In this document: positions 8,275 to 17,289 of the stretch, in pieces
Layout of the letters: the number at the start of each line of letters is the position of its first letter
Position numbering within the stretch: the stretch's first letter is position 1
Notes under the pieces: generated by a model
Told to the model about the DNA's origin: nothing
Database searches by the model: none
Seen by the model: only the letters and a program-made list of their open reading frames with translations
Translations under genes and position numbers: made by a program
Origin: a virus
Direction: 5' to 3' (one strand)
IMG/VR virus record: IMGVR_UViG_3300022752_000162
Location: 1-39,941 of that record
Length of the DNA: 39,941 nucleotides

Positions 8275-9177
8275 ATGGCCGCTTTATTCCAACTGCTTGA
8301 CTATATGGATCGGCAAAAGCAACGGGAACTGGATCGCCAGTTTACGGAAGTAAAGATGGAGGCATATCGCAGGAGCCAGAATGCCGCCGCAGTTCAGGAG
8401 GGTAAGGCGATGGCCCTGCGGGATAATCTTACCCAGACAGCCAAGGATATCGAAGCGGCTGATATGGATGCACAGAGAACCCAAAAGCAATGGTTTGAGG
8501 CCAGACAGAAGGGGATGTTGAGCGCAGAACAGAACGAGCTTTACAGAAATGCTTACGCCAATGCACAAGCCAATGTGGAGATGCAAAAGAGTAAATACAG
8601 GGTTTTGACGATGGAAAAGGGCCACATGGACGGAACATTGGATAAAACCATCGCCAAGGCAACAGAGCCAATGTTCGGAAGAATTTTTGATCCTAAGAAA
8701 GATCCCTACGATCAGATTCAGGAGGAGCGCAGGAGCAAAACCAAGGATGAGGCCACGGGAACCGAGACTGAGGTTATCCAGAAAGGGCCAGCCACATCAT
8801 TTGCAGGTGGAAATGCCTATGCCCCACAAGGCGATGAGGACACATTCACGGCACCAGCCACGATTGGAGGCCTGCTTGGCTATACTCCGCAGGGATTTGA
8901 GCCGGAGGAAACGCCAGAGTTTTCCTATAAGCCAGTTCGCAACCAAGGCGGAATCACCGAAGAGGCCGATGTCGCCGGAGCCACGGAGGTTGACCCAACC
9001 TCAACCCAACCCAATCCCAATCCGGTTGCCGCCATGACACCTCAGTCCGTAACTGGGCCAGTAAGACAAAATGGCGTTGTTCGGGTTCGCAACAAGGCCA
9101 CGGGCCAAACCGGATCAATGCCCATTGGCAACGCCAACAAGGCGGTTGAGTCCGGCGAATACGAGATCATCCAGTAA
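8275..9177 (+). CDS. putative internal virion protein, coiled-coil, 300 aa
   Basis: Starts after AAGGAG (8264-8269). Residues 1-130 are almost wholly alpha-helical and charged (LLDYMDRQKQRELDRQFTEV; QKQWFEARQKGMLSAEQNEL), with heptad-like spacing. The C-terminal half is Pro/Thr/Asn-rich and probably disordered, ending in a basic patch (VRVRNKATGQTGSMPIGNAN). The plan fits a packaged protein that associates with the portal-tail channel. No enzymatic motif. The assignment is inferred from position between the nozzle and the 1,560-aa protein. Confidence 0.5.
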   Translation: MAALFQLLDYMDRQKQRELDRQFTEVKMEAYRRSQNAAAVQEGKAMALRDNLTQTAKDIEAADMDAQRTQKQWFEARQKGMLSAEQNELYRNAYANAQANVEMQKSKYRVLTMEKGHMDGTLDKTIAKATEPMFGRIFDPKKDPYDQIQEERRSKTKDEATGTETEVIQKGPATSFAGGNAYAPQGDEDTFTAPATIGGLLGYTPQGFEPEETPEFSYKPVRNQGGITEEADVAGATEVDPTSTQPNPNPVAAMTPQSVTGPVRQNGVVRVRNKATGQTGSMPIGNANKAVESGEYEIIQ

Positions 9178-9182
9178 TCCAG

Positions 9183-12100
9183 ATGGCAGAGGACTTCGGC
9201 TTCGTTCCCGATCCTCCCAAAAAGAAGGAAAAGGAAGACTTTGGGTTTATCCCCGATGATCCGGCATCCCAGACCAAGCTGGAATATGTGGAGCAGGGTG
9301 GAAAGCCAGAAGATGTTTATAGCCCAGAGCGGGCTAAGATTCTTATAGAGCAGGGGCCGGAAGCCCTCATTGCCAAACCTCCGCTTAAGCGTGGAGATGG
9401 CTCCATTGCTGGCCCAACGCTTCCAACGGAAGAAGCCCTAGCCAAAGGCCTGATTGAGAAGAGGGCCGAGCCTGCCGTGAAGAAAGCCCTCGAAGAGGGC
9501 GTAGATACAGTTTCCTCCGGCTATGATCAGGAGAAGGGCGTGGGGTTTGCCGTTGGTAGGAACAAGGATGGTAAGGTTGTTAGGGTTGAGAAGGAGCCTG
9601 ATAATTTCGGATTTGTTCCTGATGAACCTAAAAAGAAGGTAGAGGATTTCGGATTTATTCCAGATGAGCCGAAACAACAATCAGATGATCCTTCATTCCT
9701 AGGAGCCCTTGGCCGTGGGGCGATTAGGTCAGCTTTCCCGACAGCCGCAGGTATCGCCGGAGGAGCCGCCACAGGAGCCGCAATCGGAGCGGTTGCAACT
9801 GGGCCAGCGGCGGTGGTTGGTGCGCCCATTGGTGGGTTGCTTGGAGGACTGTTATTTGCCTTCGGGGCAGAAAAGCTTCAGGACTATTCAATAGATAAGA
9901 TTGTTTCGCCTGAAACCAAGAAGGCGATTGACGAGCAGTTTGCCAAGGATGCCGAGAAACAGCCAGTAGCCTCATTCGCTGGACAGGTTGCCCCATCCTT
10001 TGCCCTCTTCCGCCCAAGCCCAAGCAACCTCGCAAAGGCAGGATCTTTCGCAAAACAGATTCTATCAGGCCAAGTGACAAAGGAGGCCTTGGAAACTCCT
10101 GCCGTCAGGGAGCAGGCATCCAATCTTTTGAATGTGGCTTTTGGGGCCGGAACCCAGACTGGCTTGGAGGCCTATGGGCAGTTCGAGCGGGGCGAGTTTG
10201 ACCCGCTAAGACTTGGGGCAAGCGTGGTGATTGGAGCCCTGCAAACGGAGCCCACAAGACTTGGGAAAGCCACCATCACGGAACCGATGGCTAGGATGGA
10301 GGAGGCAATGCGGGCAAGGAAGGTAACTCCTCAAGACGCTCAAAGTGCTGACATGGCCGAACCCAAGGCCCAACAGGACGTAGCCACAACCGAGCCACAG
10401 GCTCAGGAGCAAGCTCAACCAGAAGATCCGTTTGGATTAACCGATGATCGTACAGAAATTGCAACCCAGAAGGGTTTCGCAAATCCAGAACAGAAAAAAA
10501 ATCCAAGCGACTTTTTAGTTAAGGAAGATGACATGGTTAGCCCAGAGGTTTTAGGTGATCGCCAGCCTGATGTGATTGATTATATCAGGGAGCTTGGCGG
10601 CATCCTGCCAAAGGGAAGGGCTCAGGCGGAAAAGAATTTGAGGCTTTATGGCAATAGGAGTGGGTCATCCATTAAGAGGCTTCAGGAAGCTGGGTCTATA
10701 CCAGAGTATGATGGAGCAACAAATATCAATGCAGGATATAGGAAAGAGATCGCCGGAACGATTGCTCCAGATGAAATGGCCCAAATGTTGCTTGATAATT
10801 ATGGGATTGGGGATGGATCGGTGGATAGCCTGTGGGGATCTATTTCAAAGGCAATCGAAACTAGGAACAAGAACAGGCGTTCTCTCCAAGATTTCAGGAA
10901 GGCCGGAAGACAGGAAAAGGCTTTTGTTGGAAATGTCCTTAAGCCAAAGAATCAAAACAAGGAGTCAGTCACGGCTGGCCAGTTTTACAAGGGGGACAAG
11001 TTTGTTGCCGGAGGAGAAGATTTCAGGGTTTCGGATATCAGCCCAGACACGGGTGCGGTAACTCTCACCGATGGGGACAAATATGGAACCCAGACTGTAA
11101 GGCCAGACACATCCTTATTTACAGACACAAAGCCAGTACCTCCAAATGCCAAGCAGTCCACGCCTCCATCAGAGCCACCTCCTCCAGCCAGACCCCCGAC
11201 ACAACCCACCCCTGAACCACAACCAACACCGGAACAACGCCCAACAATCCGCCAGAGATTAAAAACCGGACTTGATAACTTCCGGCGCATATTCCAAGAC
11301 AAGTTTGTTGACATTGAGAACCTTCAGAAACGCATTGAAAAAGGAAAGTTCGGCCTGCCGGATGCGGTTAATATAAAGCAATCAGAGGAACTCTTTCATG
11401 GAAGAGTTGGGGAGAGGCTTACAAGCTTTGAAGAGGGCCAAGTTAGGCCGATCATCGAAGACCTGCGGAATACTGGAATAGATCCGGCCACCTTCGAGAA
11501 ATATGCGATTGCCAAACACGCAAGAGAACGAAATGCGGTCATAGCTGGTCGTAACCCAAATATGCCTGACGGAGGTAGCGGGATGACAAATGCAGAGGCC
11601 GAAAGGCTTCTTGCCGGAGGAATCCCGCTGGATGTTCAGGCAAAGCTTGAGCCAGTCCGGCAGAAGCTTCTGGATATCAATCGCTCGACAATCAACAACC
11701 TTTTGGAAGGCGGGCTTATTAGCGCAGAAACGCATGACCTCCTGACCAAGCGATACAAGGATTATGTTCCCCTGCGAGGAACAAAGAACAGGGGTGTGGA
11801 GGGCGGTACTGAATTTGAGGCCGCAAGGATAACTGGAACTGGGAGCGGGCTAGATGTCAGGGGAAGGGACATCATAAGGGCTGGTGGTCGTGAAAGCATG
11901 GCCAACGATATTCTTGCCTATGCGGTATCGCAAAACATGGATTCTATTGTGCGCTCAGAGAAAAACAGGGTTCTCCAGACTGCGGCTAGGTTTGCTGAAT
12001 CCTTTAAGGATAACGGAGTTATAGAAAAGATTGAGGCATCCGATAAAATAAATGCGAATGATCCAGATATCATTGCCTACAAGGAGAACGGGGAAACCAA

Positions 12101-13865
12101 GTACCTCCGCATCAACGACCCTAGGTTGGCCGATGTGATGAAGAACAGGGCAAGCCCCGTGCTTGGTTCTGTGATTGAAAGGCTTGGATCACTTAATCGC
12201 TATTTTGCCCTTATCAATACGCAGGCTTCGCCGGAGTTTGTCGTTTCCAACTTTGCAAGGGATCTCCAAACAGCCTTGGTCAATATCAACTCCGATCAGG
12301 CCCAAGGCCTAGCAAGGGGATTGGTGAAGAACATTGCACCAGCCCTGAAGGCAACTTACAGGGCCGAGCTTGGCAAGCCCGATCTCGGAGGTCGCATGGA
12401 TGTCTTCTATCGGCAATTCAGGGCCGCTGGTGGAAAGATGACTTTCTTTGGATTAAAAGACTTCCAAACACTCCAGAAACAGATTCAATCCAAGCTGGCA
12501 GGAGGTGGTAGCAATGCTGGAGCAAGGGTGTTTAGGCTTGTCCTAGATAGGGTTGGTCAGCTTAACAGCGCAGTTGAGAACGCCACCCGTCTTGCCACCT
12601 TTGCCACCCTCAAGGAGCGGGGATATACCGACCAGCAGGCCGCCTATGCGGCTCGCAACATTACTGTAAATTTCACACGCAAGGGAACGGCAGGCTCCCT
12701 GATGAACGCCTTTTATCTATTCTTTAACGCCAACATTCAGGGCTCGGCTCGAATTATCCAAGCCCTCGCCACAAGCAAGAAGGTTCAGAAAATTGCCTTG
12801 GGGGCTATGACCTTTGGATTCTTTAGGGATATGGTGAACAGGATTGTAGGCGGAGAGGATGAAACAGGAATGCCGATCTACGATAAGATTCCAGAATACC
12901 AGCGCAGGCAGAACATTATTGTAATGAATCCATTTTCCGAGGAGATGGGAATCCCATACTTCAAGGTTCCAATGCCCTATGGCTATTCAGTATTTGATTA
13001 TGCGGGACAGCTTGTGGCCGACACGATGCCAAGTGATATTTATGGTGGAGGAAAGAAGCCGATGGACTCAGCCGTTAATCTAACCCTAGCGGCCATCGAC
13101 AACTTTAACCCACTTGGCGGATCTTACTCTCTCCTGCAAGCCATCGCACCGACTATCACCACTCCATTCGTTGACTCTGCCCTAAATCAGGATTTTTCAG
13201 GAAGGCCGATCATGCCTACCCCAAATCCATTTGATCCAGTACCTCCGCCAGATTCCCAGCGTTATTGGAATAATGTGAATCCGGCGAGCAAGTGGGTTGC
13301 GGAAAGGCTCAACGAGCTAACTGGGGGATCTAAAGTGAGGGCTGGATATATTGATGTAAGCCCAGAGACTCTCGACTATGGATACGAGTTCCTTACTGGC
13401 GCAGTTGGTAAATTCGGAGAGCGGGTGATGATGGCCCCGATTAGGGCGGCTAGGGTTGCGGCTGGTCAGGAAGATGTGACTGACCTTATCGGTGAAATTC
13501 CAATGGCTCGCAAGGTTACTGGGAGCGTTCCAAGTTTTGTGGATGTGAAGCGTTATCAGGATATGCGAACCGAGATCCTGACGGTTGACAGGGAACTCAA
13601 GCTGGCAAGGAAAGCTGGTGATACCGAGAGGGCTAGGGAGATCGTTCAGGACGCAAAGCCGGAACTCCGCTTGGTTAATATGATCAAGGCCACGGAACAG
13701 GATTTAAAGGAACTTCGTTCCCAAAGGCGCAGGCTTCAGGAGTTGGACAAGAGCAGGACTAATCCTGCCATTCAGAAACGACTGGATGCCAACAGAGAGA
13801 GGCAGAAGGCACTGATGATTAGGGCGTTGAAGCTATACAATTCCTCCATTGACGAGAAGATGTAA
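9183..13865 (+). CDS. 1,560-aa polyvalent internal/ejected virion protein with LPD38-like domain
   Basis: The N-terminus carries four copies of a short motif (D/N)FGF(V/I)PD at residues 4-10, 19-25, 141-147 and 155-161, each followed by acidic or lysine-rich linkers. Residues about 172-231 are Gly/Ala-rich and hydrophobic (AAGIAGGAATGAAIGAVATG), a likely membrane-inserting segment. A Pro-rich linker near 640-680 leads to a large helical region. The part reading LNRYFALINTQASPEFVVSNFARDL, then NATRLATFATLKERGY and FYLFFNANIQGSARII, matches what I know of LPD38 (large polyvalent protein associated domain). Such proteins are packaged in the head and injected with DNA. The C-terminus is a charged coiled coil. 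It is by far the longest gene here. Confidence 0.7.
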   Translation: MAEDFGFVPDPPKKKEKEDFGFIPDDPASQTKLEYVEQGGKPEDVYSPERAKILIEQGPEALIAKPPLKRGDGSIAGPTLPTEEALAKGLIEKRAEPAVKKALEEGVDTVSSGYDQEKGVGFAVGRNKDGKVVRVEKEPDNFGFVPDEPKKKVEDFGFIPDEPKQQSDDPSFLGALGRGAIRSAFPTAAGIAGGAATGAAIGAVATGPAAVVGAPIGGLLGGLLFAFGAEKLQDYSIDKIVSPETKKAIDEQFAKDAEKQPVASFAGQVAPSFALFRPSPSNLAKAGSFAKQILSGQVTKEALETPAVREQASNLLNVAFGAGTQTGLEAYGQFERGEFDPLRLGASVVIGALQTEPTRLGKATITEPMARMEEAMRARKVTPQDAQSADMAEPKAQQDVATTEPQAQEQAQPEDPFGLTDDRTEIATQKGFANPEQKKNPSDFLVKEDDMVSPEVLGDRQPDVIDYIRELGGILPKGRAQAEKNLRLYGNRSGSSIKRLQEAGSIPEYDGATNINAGYRKEIAGTIAPDEMAQMLLDNYGIGDGSVDSLWGSISKAIETRNKNRRSLQDFRKAGRQEKAFVGNVLKPKNQNKESVTAGQFYKGDKFVAGGEDFRVSDISPDTGAVTLTDGDKYGTQTVRPDTSLFTDTKPVPPNAKQSTPPSEPPPPARPPTQPTPEPQPTPEQRPTIRQRLKTGLDNFRRIFQDKFVDIENLQKRIEKGKFGLPDAVNIKQSEELFHGRVGERLTSFEEGQVRPIIEDLRNTGIDPATFEKYAIAKHARERNAVIAGRNPNMPDGGSGMTNAEAERLLAGGIPLDVQAKLEPVRQKLLDINRSTINNLLEGGLISAETHDLLTKRYKDYVPLRGTKNRGVEGGTEFEAARITGTGSGLDVRGRDIIRAGGRESMANDILAYAVSQNMDSIVRSEKNRVLQTAARFAESFKDNGVIEKIEASDKINANDPDIIAYKENGETKYLRINDPRLADVMKNRASPVLGSVIERLGSLNRYFALINTQASPEFVVSNFARDLQTALVNINSDQAQGLARGLVKNIAPALKATYRAELGKPDLGGRMDVFYRQFRAAGGKMTFFGLKDFQTLQKQIQSKLAGGGSNAGARVFRLVLDRVGQLNSAVENATRLATFATLKERGYTDQQAAYAARNITVNFTRKGTAGSLMNAFYLFFNANIQGSARIIQALATSKKVQKIALGAMTFGFFRDMVNRIVGGEDETGMPIYDKIPEYQRRQNIIVMNPFSEEMGIPYFKVPMPYGYSVFDYAGQLVADTMPSDIYGGGKKPMDSAVNLTLAAIDNFNPLGGSYSLLQAIAPTITTPFVDSALNQDFSGRPIMPTPNPFDPVPPPDSQRYWNNVNPASKWVAERLNELTGGSKVRAGYIDVSPETLDYGYEFLTGAVGKFGERVMMAPIRAARVAAGQEDVTDLIGEIPMARKVTGSVPSFVDVKRYQDMRTEILTVDRELKLARKAGDTERAREIVQDAKPELRLVNMIKATEQDLKELRSQRRRLQELDKSRTNPAIQKRLDANRERQKALMIRALKLYNSSIDEKM

Positions 13866-13901
13866 GAAGGCTACACAAGTAGCCAATGGAACCCATCCAT
13901 C

Positions 13902-14279
13902 TTGAGACTAAGCAATCGTCAAATCGGGGCCGTGGGTGTGTCGAGGGTGGCTTCTGCCCTGCTTCGGTTGGGTTATTCGGTGCTGGCTCCGCTGGAGGAT
14001 TTTGCAGGCTATGACCTCGTTGCCGAAAAGGGCGGAAAATTTATCCGCATCCAAGTCAAAACCTCGGAGAAGCGGGATGGGAATAGAAACAGGTACGGGT
14101 TTATGACCTCTAGGGGATGCGCTGGAAAGGAAGTCTATAAGTCTGGCGTGGATGCCTTTGTCCTGTGGGGCATGGATGAGGATCTCTTCTGGATTGCAAG
14201 GCCAAAGGATTGCCTTGGCAAGAACTCGAAGCGCAATGCAAAGACTGGTTCAAGCTGGAGGATCTTGGCTGATCTATGA
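13902..14279 (+). CDS. PD-(D/E)XK nuclease-like protein (resolvase type), 125 aa
   Basis: Opens at TTG 13902. The upstream in-frame stop is the TAA of the previous gene, and no ATG is available in frame. Residues 7-54 follow the Holliday-junction-resolvase-like pattern: a helix (IGAVGVSRVASALLRLGY), then D38 in GYDLV, a beta strand, and Q51-V-K53 in IRIQVKTSE. The helix Glu common in this superfamily (GE..V) is replaced by Val here. It probably cuts branched DNA before packaging. The start codon is uncertain and no Shine-Dalgarno is visible. Confidence 0.55.
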   Translation: MRLSNRQIGAVGVSRVASALLRLGYSVLAPLEDFAGYDLVAEKGGKFIRIQVKTSEKRDGNRNRYGFMTSRGCAGKEVYKSGVDAFVLWGMDEDLFWIARPKDCLGKNSKRNAKTGSSWRILADL

Positions 14280-14932
14280 GCATGACGATGAGCGTGGGAA
14301 GCGGAACCCTTGTTACTGGCTATCAGGCCGAACAGGCGGAGCCTGAGCATCTCAAGCATACGAAGGTATGCGATGCCTTCACGATCCCCAATTCCTTCAC
14401 GCCGGACGAATGCGAGCGGATCATCGAGATAGGCTTGGCGAATGAGGTTTTGTCCGGCCTTGGGATGAGCGATGACGGCAAGTTTAAGAAGGATGCCGGA
14501 AGGAAATGTTCTTTAAGTTGGGTGGGCAGGTATGATCAAACGGACTGGATCTTCCAGCGTCTTGAGAATCTGCTGGCTTACGCCGCAAGGGTATATGGGT
14601 TCGCCCTCTGCCCATCCAACCGATTTCAGTTCACGATTTACAAAGGGAGTCCGCTGAAGCCCCAGTTCTACGGATGGCACTTCGACAACGCCGCAGGCGG
14701 GGATCGGCGCAAGATCGCCATCTCGGTCAATCTCTCATCGCCCAAGGCTTATGTTGGCGGAAGGCTCAAGATCCGTTGCCACAAATGGAACGGATGGGAT
14801 AGGGCAACGGAGCAGGGCTCCGCCACCATGTTCCCGTGTTATCTTAAACACATGGCCTCGCCTGTCTGGTGGGGTACTCGATATAGCTTGGTATTCTGGC
14901 CAACTGGCCCAAACAACGGAGGACTGGTATGA
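14276..14932 (+). CDS. 2-oxoglutarate/Fe(II)-dependent oxygenase (prolyl-4-hydroxylase-like)
   Basis: 218 aa, coupled by ATGA on both sides. The double-stranded beta-helix signature is complete: H135-x-D137 (YGWHFDNA), distal H192 (FPCYLKHMASPV) and R202 (GTRYSLVFW) for 2-oxoglutarate. GGRLKI at 161-166 takes the place of the usual GGEL. An upstream Y-K motif (QFTIYKGS) supports the P4H/PKHD type. It would hydroxylate a protein or another substrate using Fe(II), O2 and 2-oxoglutarate. Such genes are common in aquatic phages. Its place between a nuclease and the endolysin suggests late expression. Substrate unknown. Confidence 0.8.
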   Translation: MSMTMSVGSGTLVTGYQAEQAEPEHLKHTKVCDAFTIPNSFTPDECERIIEIGLANEVLSGLGMSDDGKFKKDAGRKCSLSWVGRYDQTDWIFQRLENLLAYAARVYGFALCPSNRFQFTIYKGSPLKPQFYGWHFDNAAGGDRRKIAISVNLSSPKAYVGGRLKIRCHKWNGWDRATEQGSATMFPCYLKHMASPVWWGTRYSLVFWPTGPNNGGLV

Positions 14933-15687
14933 GCCGAGGAGTAAGCGAAGGACTGGCGAGGGGGCTGAATTGGTTCAAGAGCGTGGTGGGGCAAACGCTT
15001 GTGGAGGAGCCCAAGAAGCCTGAGCCAAAGCCGGAGGAGCCGCAGACTGAGGCCAAGCCAACCAAGGAGAAGCCCAACTACACCACCTATCACGGCTGGC
15101 TCCCGCCGGAGGAGCTTGTGGGGAAGATCGTCAATTTCGAGATTGGCTCAATCCGCTACTACAACCGCTACCTGACAACCCCCCTTGAGCCCCTGAACGA
15201 GGCAAGTGGCTTAACCATCGGCGTTGGCTACGATCTTGGCTACTACACGCCGGATGAGATTAAGAACGATTGGCAGGGATTCCTTTCCAAGGAGGATATC
15301 CAAAAGCTTTGCAAGGTGAGCGGGCTTCGTGGCTGGACGGCGAAGCAGGCCCATAGGGATGTGGTGGGCGTGGTGATCCCTTACGAGGTGGCCTTGAAGC
15401 AGTTTATGAAGGTTACGCTTCCTCGCTGGATTATGAAGACCTACCAAACCTTCCCAAACTTCGATAACCTGAATGCCAATCAAAAGACGGCCTTGGTGAG
15501 CCTTGTTTTTAACAGGGGATCGGCCCTTCGGGGCAAGGGAAGGGAAGAAATGCAGGCCATCTACGATAACCTTTCCAGAGGCAATGTGAGGCCAGTGGCT
15601 GGCCTGATTAAGGCAATGGCAAACAGGAGCCCGCTCAAGGGAGTCCAGAAGCGCAGGGTTGAAGAGGCTGAATTGTTCGCAAGTTAA
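14929..15687 (+). CDS. endolysin, lysozyme-like muramidase, 252 aa
   Basis: The N-terminus (residues 1-50) is basic and then Pro/Glu/Lys-rich (EEPKKPEPKPEEPQTEAKPT), a flexible linker. The catalytic domain begins near 60, with E71 in IVNFEIGS as the probable general acid, followed by GLTIGVGYDLG (94-104), the T/D-containing loop typical of T4-lysozyme/pesticin-type muramidases. Later, ALVSLVFNRG is the conserved structural helix of the same fold. No signal peptide is seen, so export would need a holin. It is the last gene of the late rightward block and is followed by a convergent gap. Confidence 0.75.
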   Translation: MSRGVSEGLARGLNWFKSVVGQTLVEEPKKPEPKPEEPQTEAKPTKEKPNYTTYHGWLPPEELVGKIVNFEIGSIRYYNRYLTTPLEPLNEASGLTIGVGYDLGYYTPDEIKNDWQGFLSKEDIQKLCKVSGLRGWTAKQAHRDVVGVVIPYEVALKQFMKVTLPRWIMKTYQTFPNFDNLNANQKTALVSLVFNRGSALRGKGREEMQAIYDNLSRGNVRPVAGLIKAMANRSPLKGVQKRRVEEAELFAS

Positions 15688-15795
15688 GCCCGACAAAAAC
15701 TAAACAGCAGTTTTGTAACTTGTTGGTTTTTCGGTGTAAGTCATTATTTAGGAGTAGTTTGCGAATAGCTTGTAAGTGCTTGTTACACGGAATGG
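15688..15795. other. convergent gap between endolysin and integrase: candidate attP / terminator
   Basis: About 108 bp, A+T-rich, without a gene. It contains a stem-loop candidate at 15693-15715 (AAAACT, loop, AGTTTT). A longer imperfect pairing is possible between CCGACAAAAAC (15689-15699) and the T-rich GTTTTTCGG further right, which would give a T-tract for rightward termination. Position beside the 3' end of the integrase gene is the usual place of an attP site. I cannot define the core without the host junction. Confidence 0.4.
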
Positions 15796-16938
15796 TCAGA
15801 GAGAAACAGGCTCTTTATCTGTAATAAGTGTTGCTTGTGGTGGTATAATTTTGTCGTTTTTAACCCCAAAACCCGACAAAACCTCGACATTCCCAACTTG
15901 GGTCAATTTGTCCAAGAGCTTTGACTTGGAGGCATGGGCATACTCCTTGTGAACAGCCTGTGAATGACCAATGATCGCACAGGCCAGACGCTCCTCCACC
16001 CCCATGTCATAGAGCCGTGAGGCCAAGGTGTGCCGGAGCCAATGGAAAGTGGCGTTGGGGACTCCGGCCTCCTTGGCGGCGGCTTGAAAATAATAGGCGA
16101 GCTTCTGTTTGTTCACCTTGTCGTTAGGGAAGGCATCTTCCGGCAGATCCTTGAGGTACTCGGCAAGGATCGGGCTCATTACTTTCTCCATGATCACCCC
16201 GCCCCGCTTAATGTCTTTTATCCTGATGTGCGGAACAACCTTTCCGTTGAACTCTTTTTCGTCAAAGAAGAGGTTGTCCTTCCTGACTTGGATGGCCTCC
16301 GAGATTCTGGCCCCAGTCCAAACCCCGATCATGGCGCAGGTGAGCGGCCACTTCTTTTTATAGGACTTCAGTAGGGAGAAGATCCGATCTTGTTCCTCGT
16401 AAGACAAAGCCCTCCGCTCAAGACGGGGCTCCATGTCGCCCTTAAGTTTCTTCTTGTTAAACTTGTGGAATAGCTGGGCCTTGGAATACCCCTTCTTTAC
16501 ACAGAAATCCCAGAAGGAGGCGCAGGAGGCAAAGACCGTGAGCTTGGTTTGATAAGCCATCTCATGCTGATTGAGCCTTCCGATGACATTTAGGACATCA
16601 CCCTCATTTACATGGGCCACCATCTTCTTGAAGAACTCCTCCCCCAAGGTGCGGGGGACAAAAGCCTGCCTATATTTCCAAGTTCCCTCCTTAGATATCT
16701 TCGCATCCTCCTTGCTCCATTCTAGGAAGGCCTCCGAAACCAAGAGCTTTGGGATATATTCTTCCCCCGTCTTAAAACACTTTAGCTTTTCCTGAATATC
16801 AGCGAGGAGCCTGTTCACCTCCGGCGGTGGATTGTTGCCCTCGGCTTTGACATGGGTGGATTTCTGCATCCATCGGCCATTCTCGTTCCAGCCGATGTGC
16901 CACCAGTTCCCCCTCCGAATGGCCTTGCCTGAAATCAT
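15796..16938 (-). CDS. int: tyrosine-family integrase (site-specific recombinase)
   Basis: 380 aa. The catalytic set is intact: R211 (TGARISEA), a beta-strand Lys (K241 or K244), H299-x-x-R302 (FHWLRHTLAS), H325 (IGHS) and nucleophile Y333 (KEYAHAS). The N-terminal part has an arm-type DNA-binding region (IRRGNWWHIGWNENGRW), and a SAM-like core-binding domain lies at about 65-165. It is translated from an ATGA overlap with the upstream ribbon-helix-helix gene, so the two are made together. It points toward the endolysin, with a probable attP between. Expected to carry out integration and, with a partner, excision. Confidence 0.92.
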   Translation of the reverse strand: MISGKAIRRGNWWHIGWNENGRWMQKSTHVKAEGNNPPPEVNRLLADIQEKLKCFKTGEEYIPKLLVSEAFLEWSKEDAKISKEGTWKYRQAFVPRTLGEEFFKKMVAHVNEGDVLNVIGRLNQHEMAYQTKLTVFASCASFWDFCVKKGYSKAQLFHKFNKKKLKGDMEPRLERRALSYEEQDRIFSLLKSYKKKWPLTCAMIGVWTGARISEAIQVRKDNLFFDEKEFNGKVVPHIRIKDIKRGGVIMEKVMSPILAEYLKDLPEDAFPNDKVNKQKLAYYFQAAAKEAGVPNATFHWLRHTLASRLYDMGVEERLACAIIGHSQAVHKEYAHASKSKLLDKLTQVGNVEVLSGFGVKNDKIIPPQATLITDKEPVSL

Positions 16939-17213
16939 TGGACGTATTTTTGGAGATCCCGCCCACGAAGGATGATGTCGGGGGTATGGGTGTGGCCGAT
17001 GCGGATCTGGTTATAGACCGCATCAATGGCCTCAATCACGATCCGGTTGGCGGAGTAGTTGAGGCATTTCCTCAACCAAGTCAGCCTTTCACGGGTTTCT
17101 TTTGGGGCCTTGAATCCAATCGAATCGGCGAGGATCTCAACATTGGGATTCTTGGGAGCCCTGAATCTAATCCCATCGGCGGAGGATATCTTTTCTTTTT
17201 TGGGTTCGTTCAT
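16935..17213 (-). CDS. ribbon-helix-helix-like DNA-binding protein, 92 aa (possible excision/regulatory partner of integrase)
   Basis: Residues 32-72 (beta strand SIGFKAPKETRERLTWLRK, then helices LNYSANRIVIEAIDAVYNQI) fit the Arc/MetJ ribbon-helix-helix pattern: a short strand, a helix starting P-K-E, a turn with S/N, and a helix E-A-I. The N-terminal 30 residues are a charged extension with a related phrase (IRFRAPKNP). It is the first gene of the leftward integrase transcript, directly behind a promoter. It is a candidate autorepressor or directionality factor. The strong inverted and direct repeats just upstream are plausible targets. Confidence 0.6.
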   Translation of the reverse strand: MNEPKKEKISSADGIRFRAPKNPNVEILADSIGFKAPKETRERLTWLRKCLNYSANRIVIEAIDAVYNQIRIGHTHTPDIILRGRDLQKYVQ

Positions 17214-17219
17214 GGAATG

Positions 17220-17263
17220 ACTCTAAGTTTGCAGTCAATCACAGACAAGCCTTAAAAAGACTT
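17220..17263 (-). promoter_or_regulatory. leftward promoter of the integrase operon, predicted leaderless
   Basis: On the minus strand: -35 TTGTCT (17248-17243), exactly 17 bp, -10 TAGAGT (17225-17220), then 6 bases to the ATG at 17213. Transcription would begin at or next to the start codon, and no Shine-Dalgarno is present. Eight bases upstream of the -35 lies AAGTCTT (17263-17257), an element found at the same distance before the packaging-operon promoter. Seen in sequence; activity is inferred. Confidence 0.5.
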
Positions 17264-17289
17264 ATTAACAACACTAATAGTATTGAGTC

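Noticed and set aside
16935-17213. Antitoxin of a toxin-antitoxin pair
   Set aside because: The ribbon-helix-helix fold would allow it, but its coupled partner is the integrase and not a toxin-sized gene.
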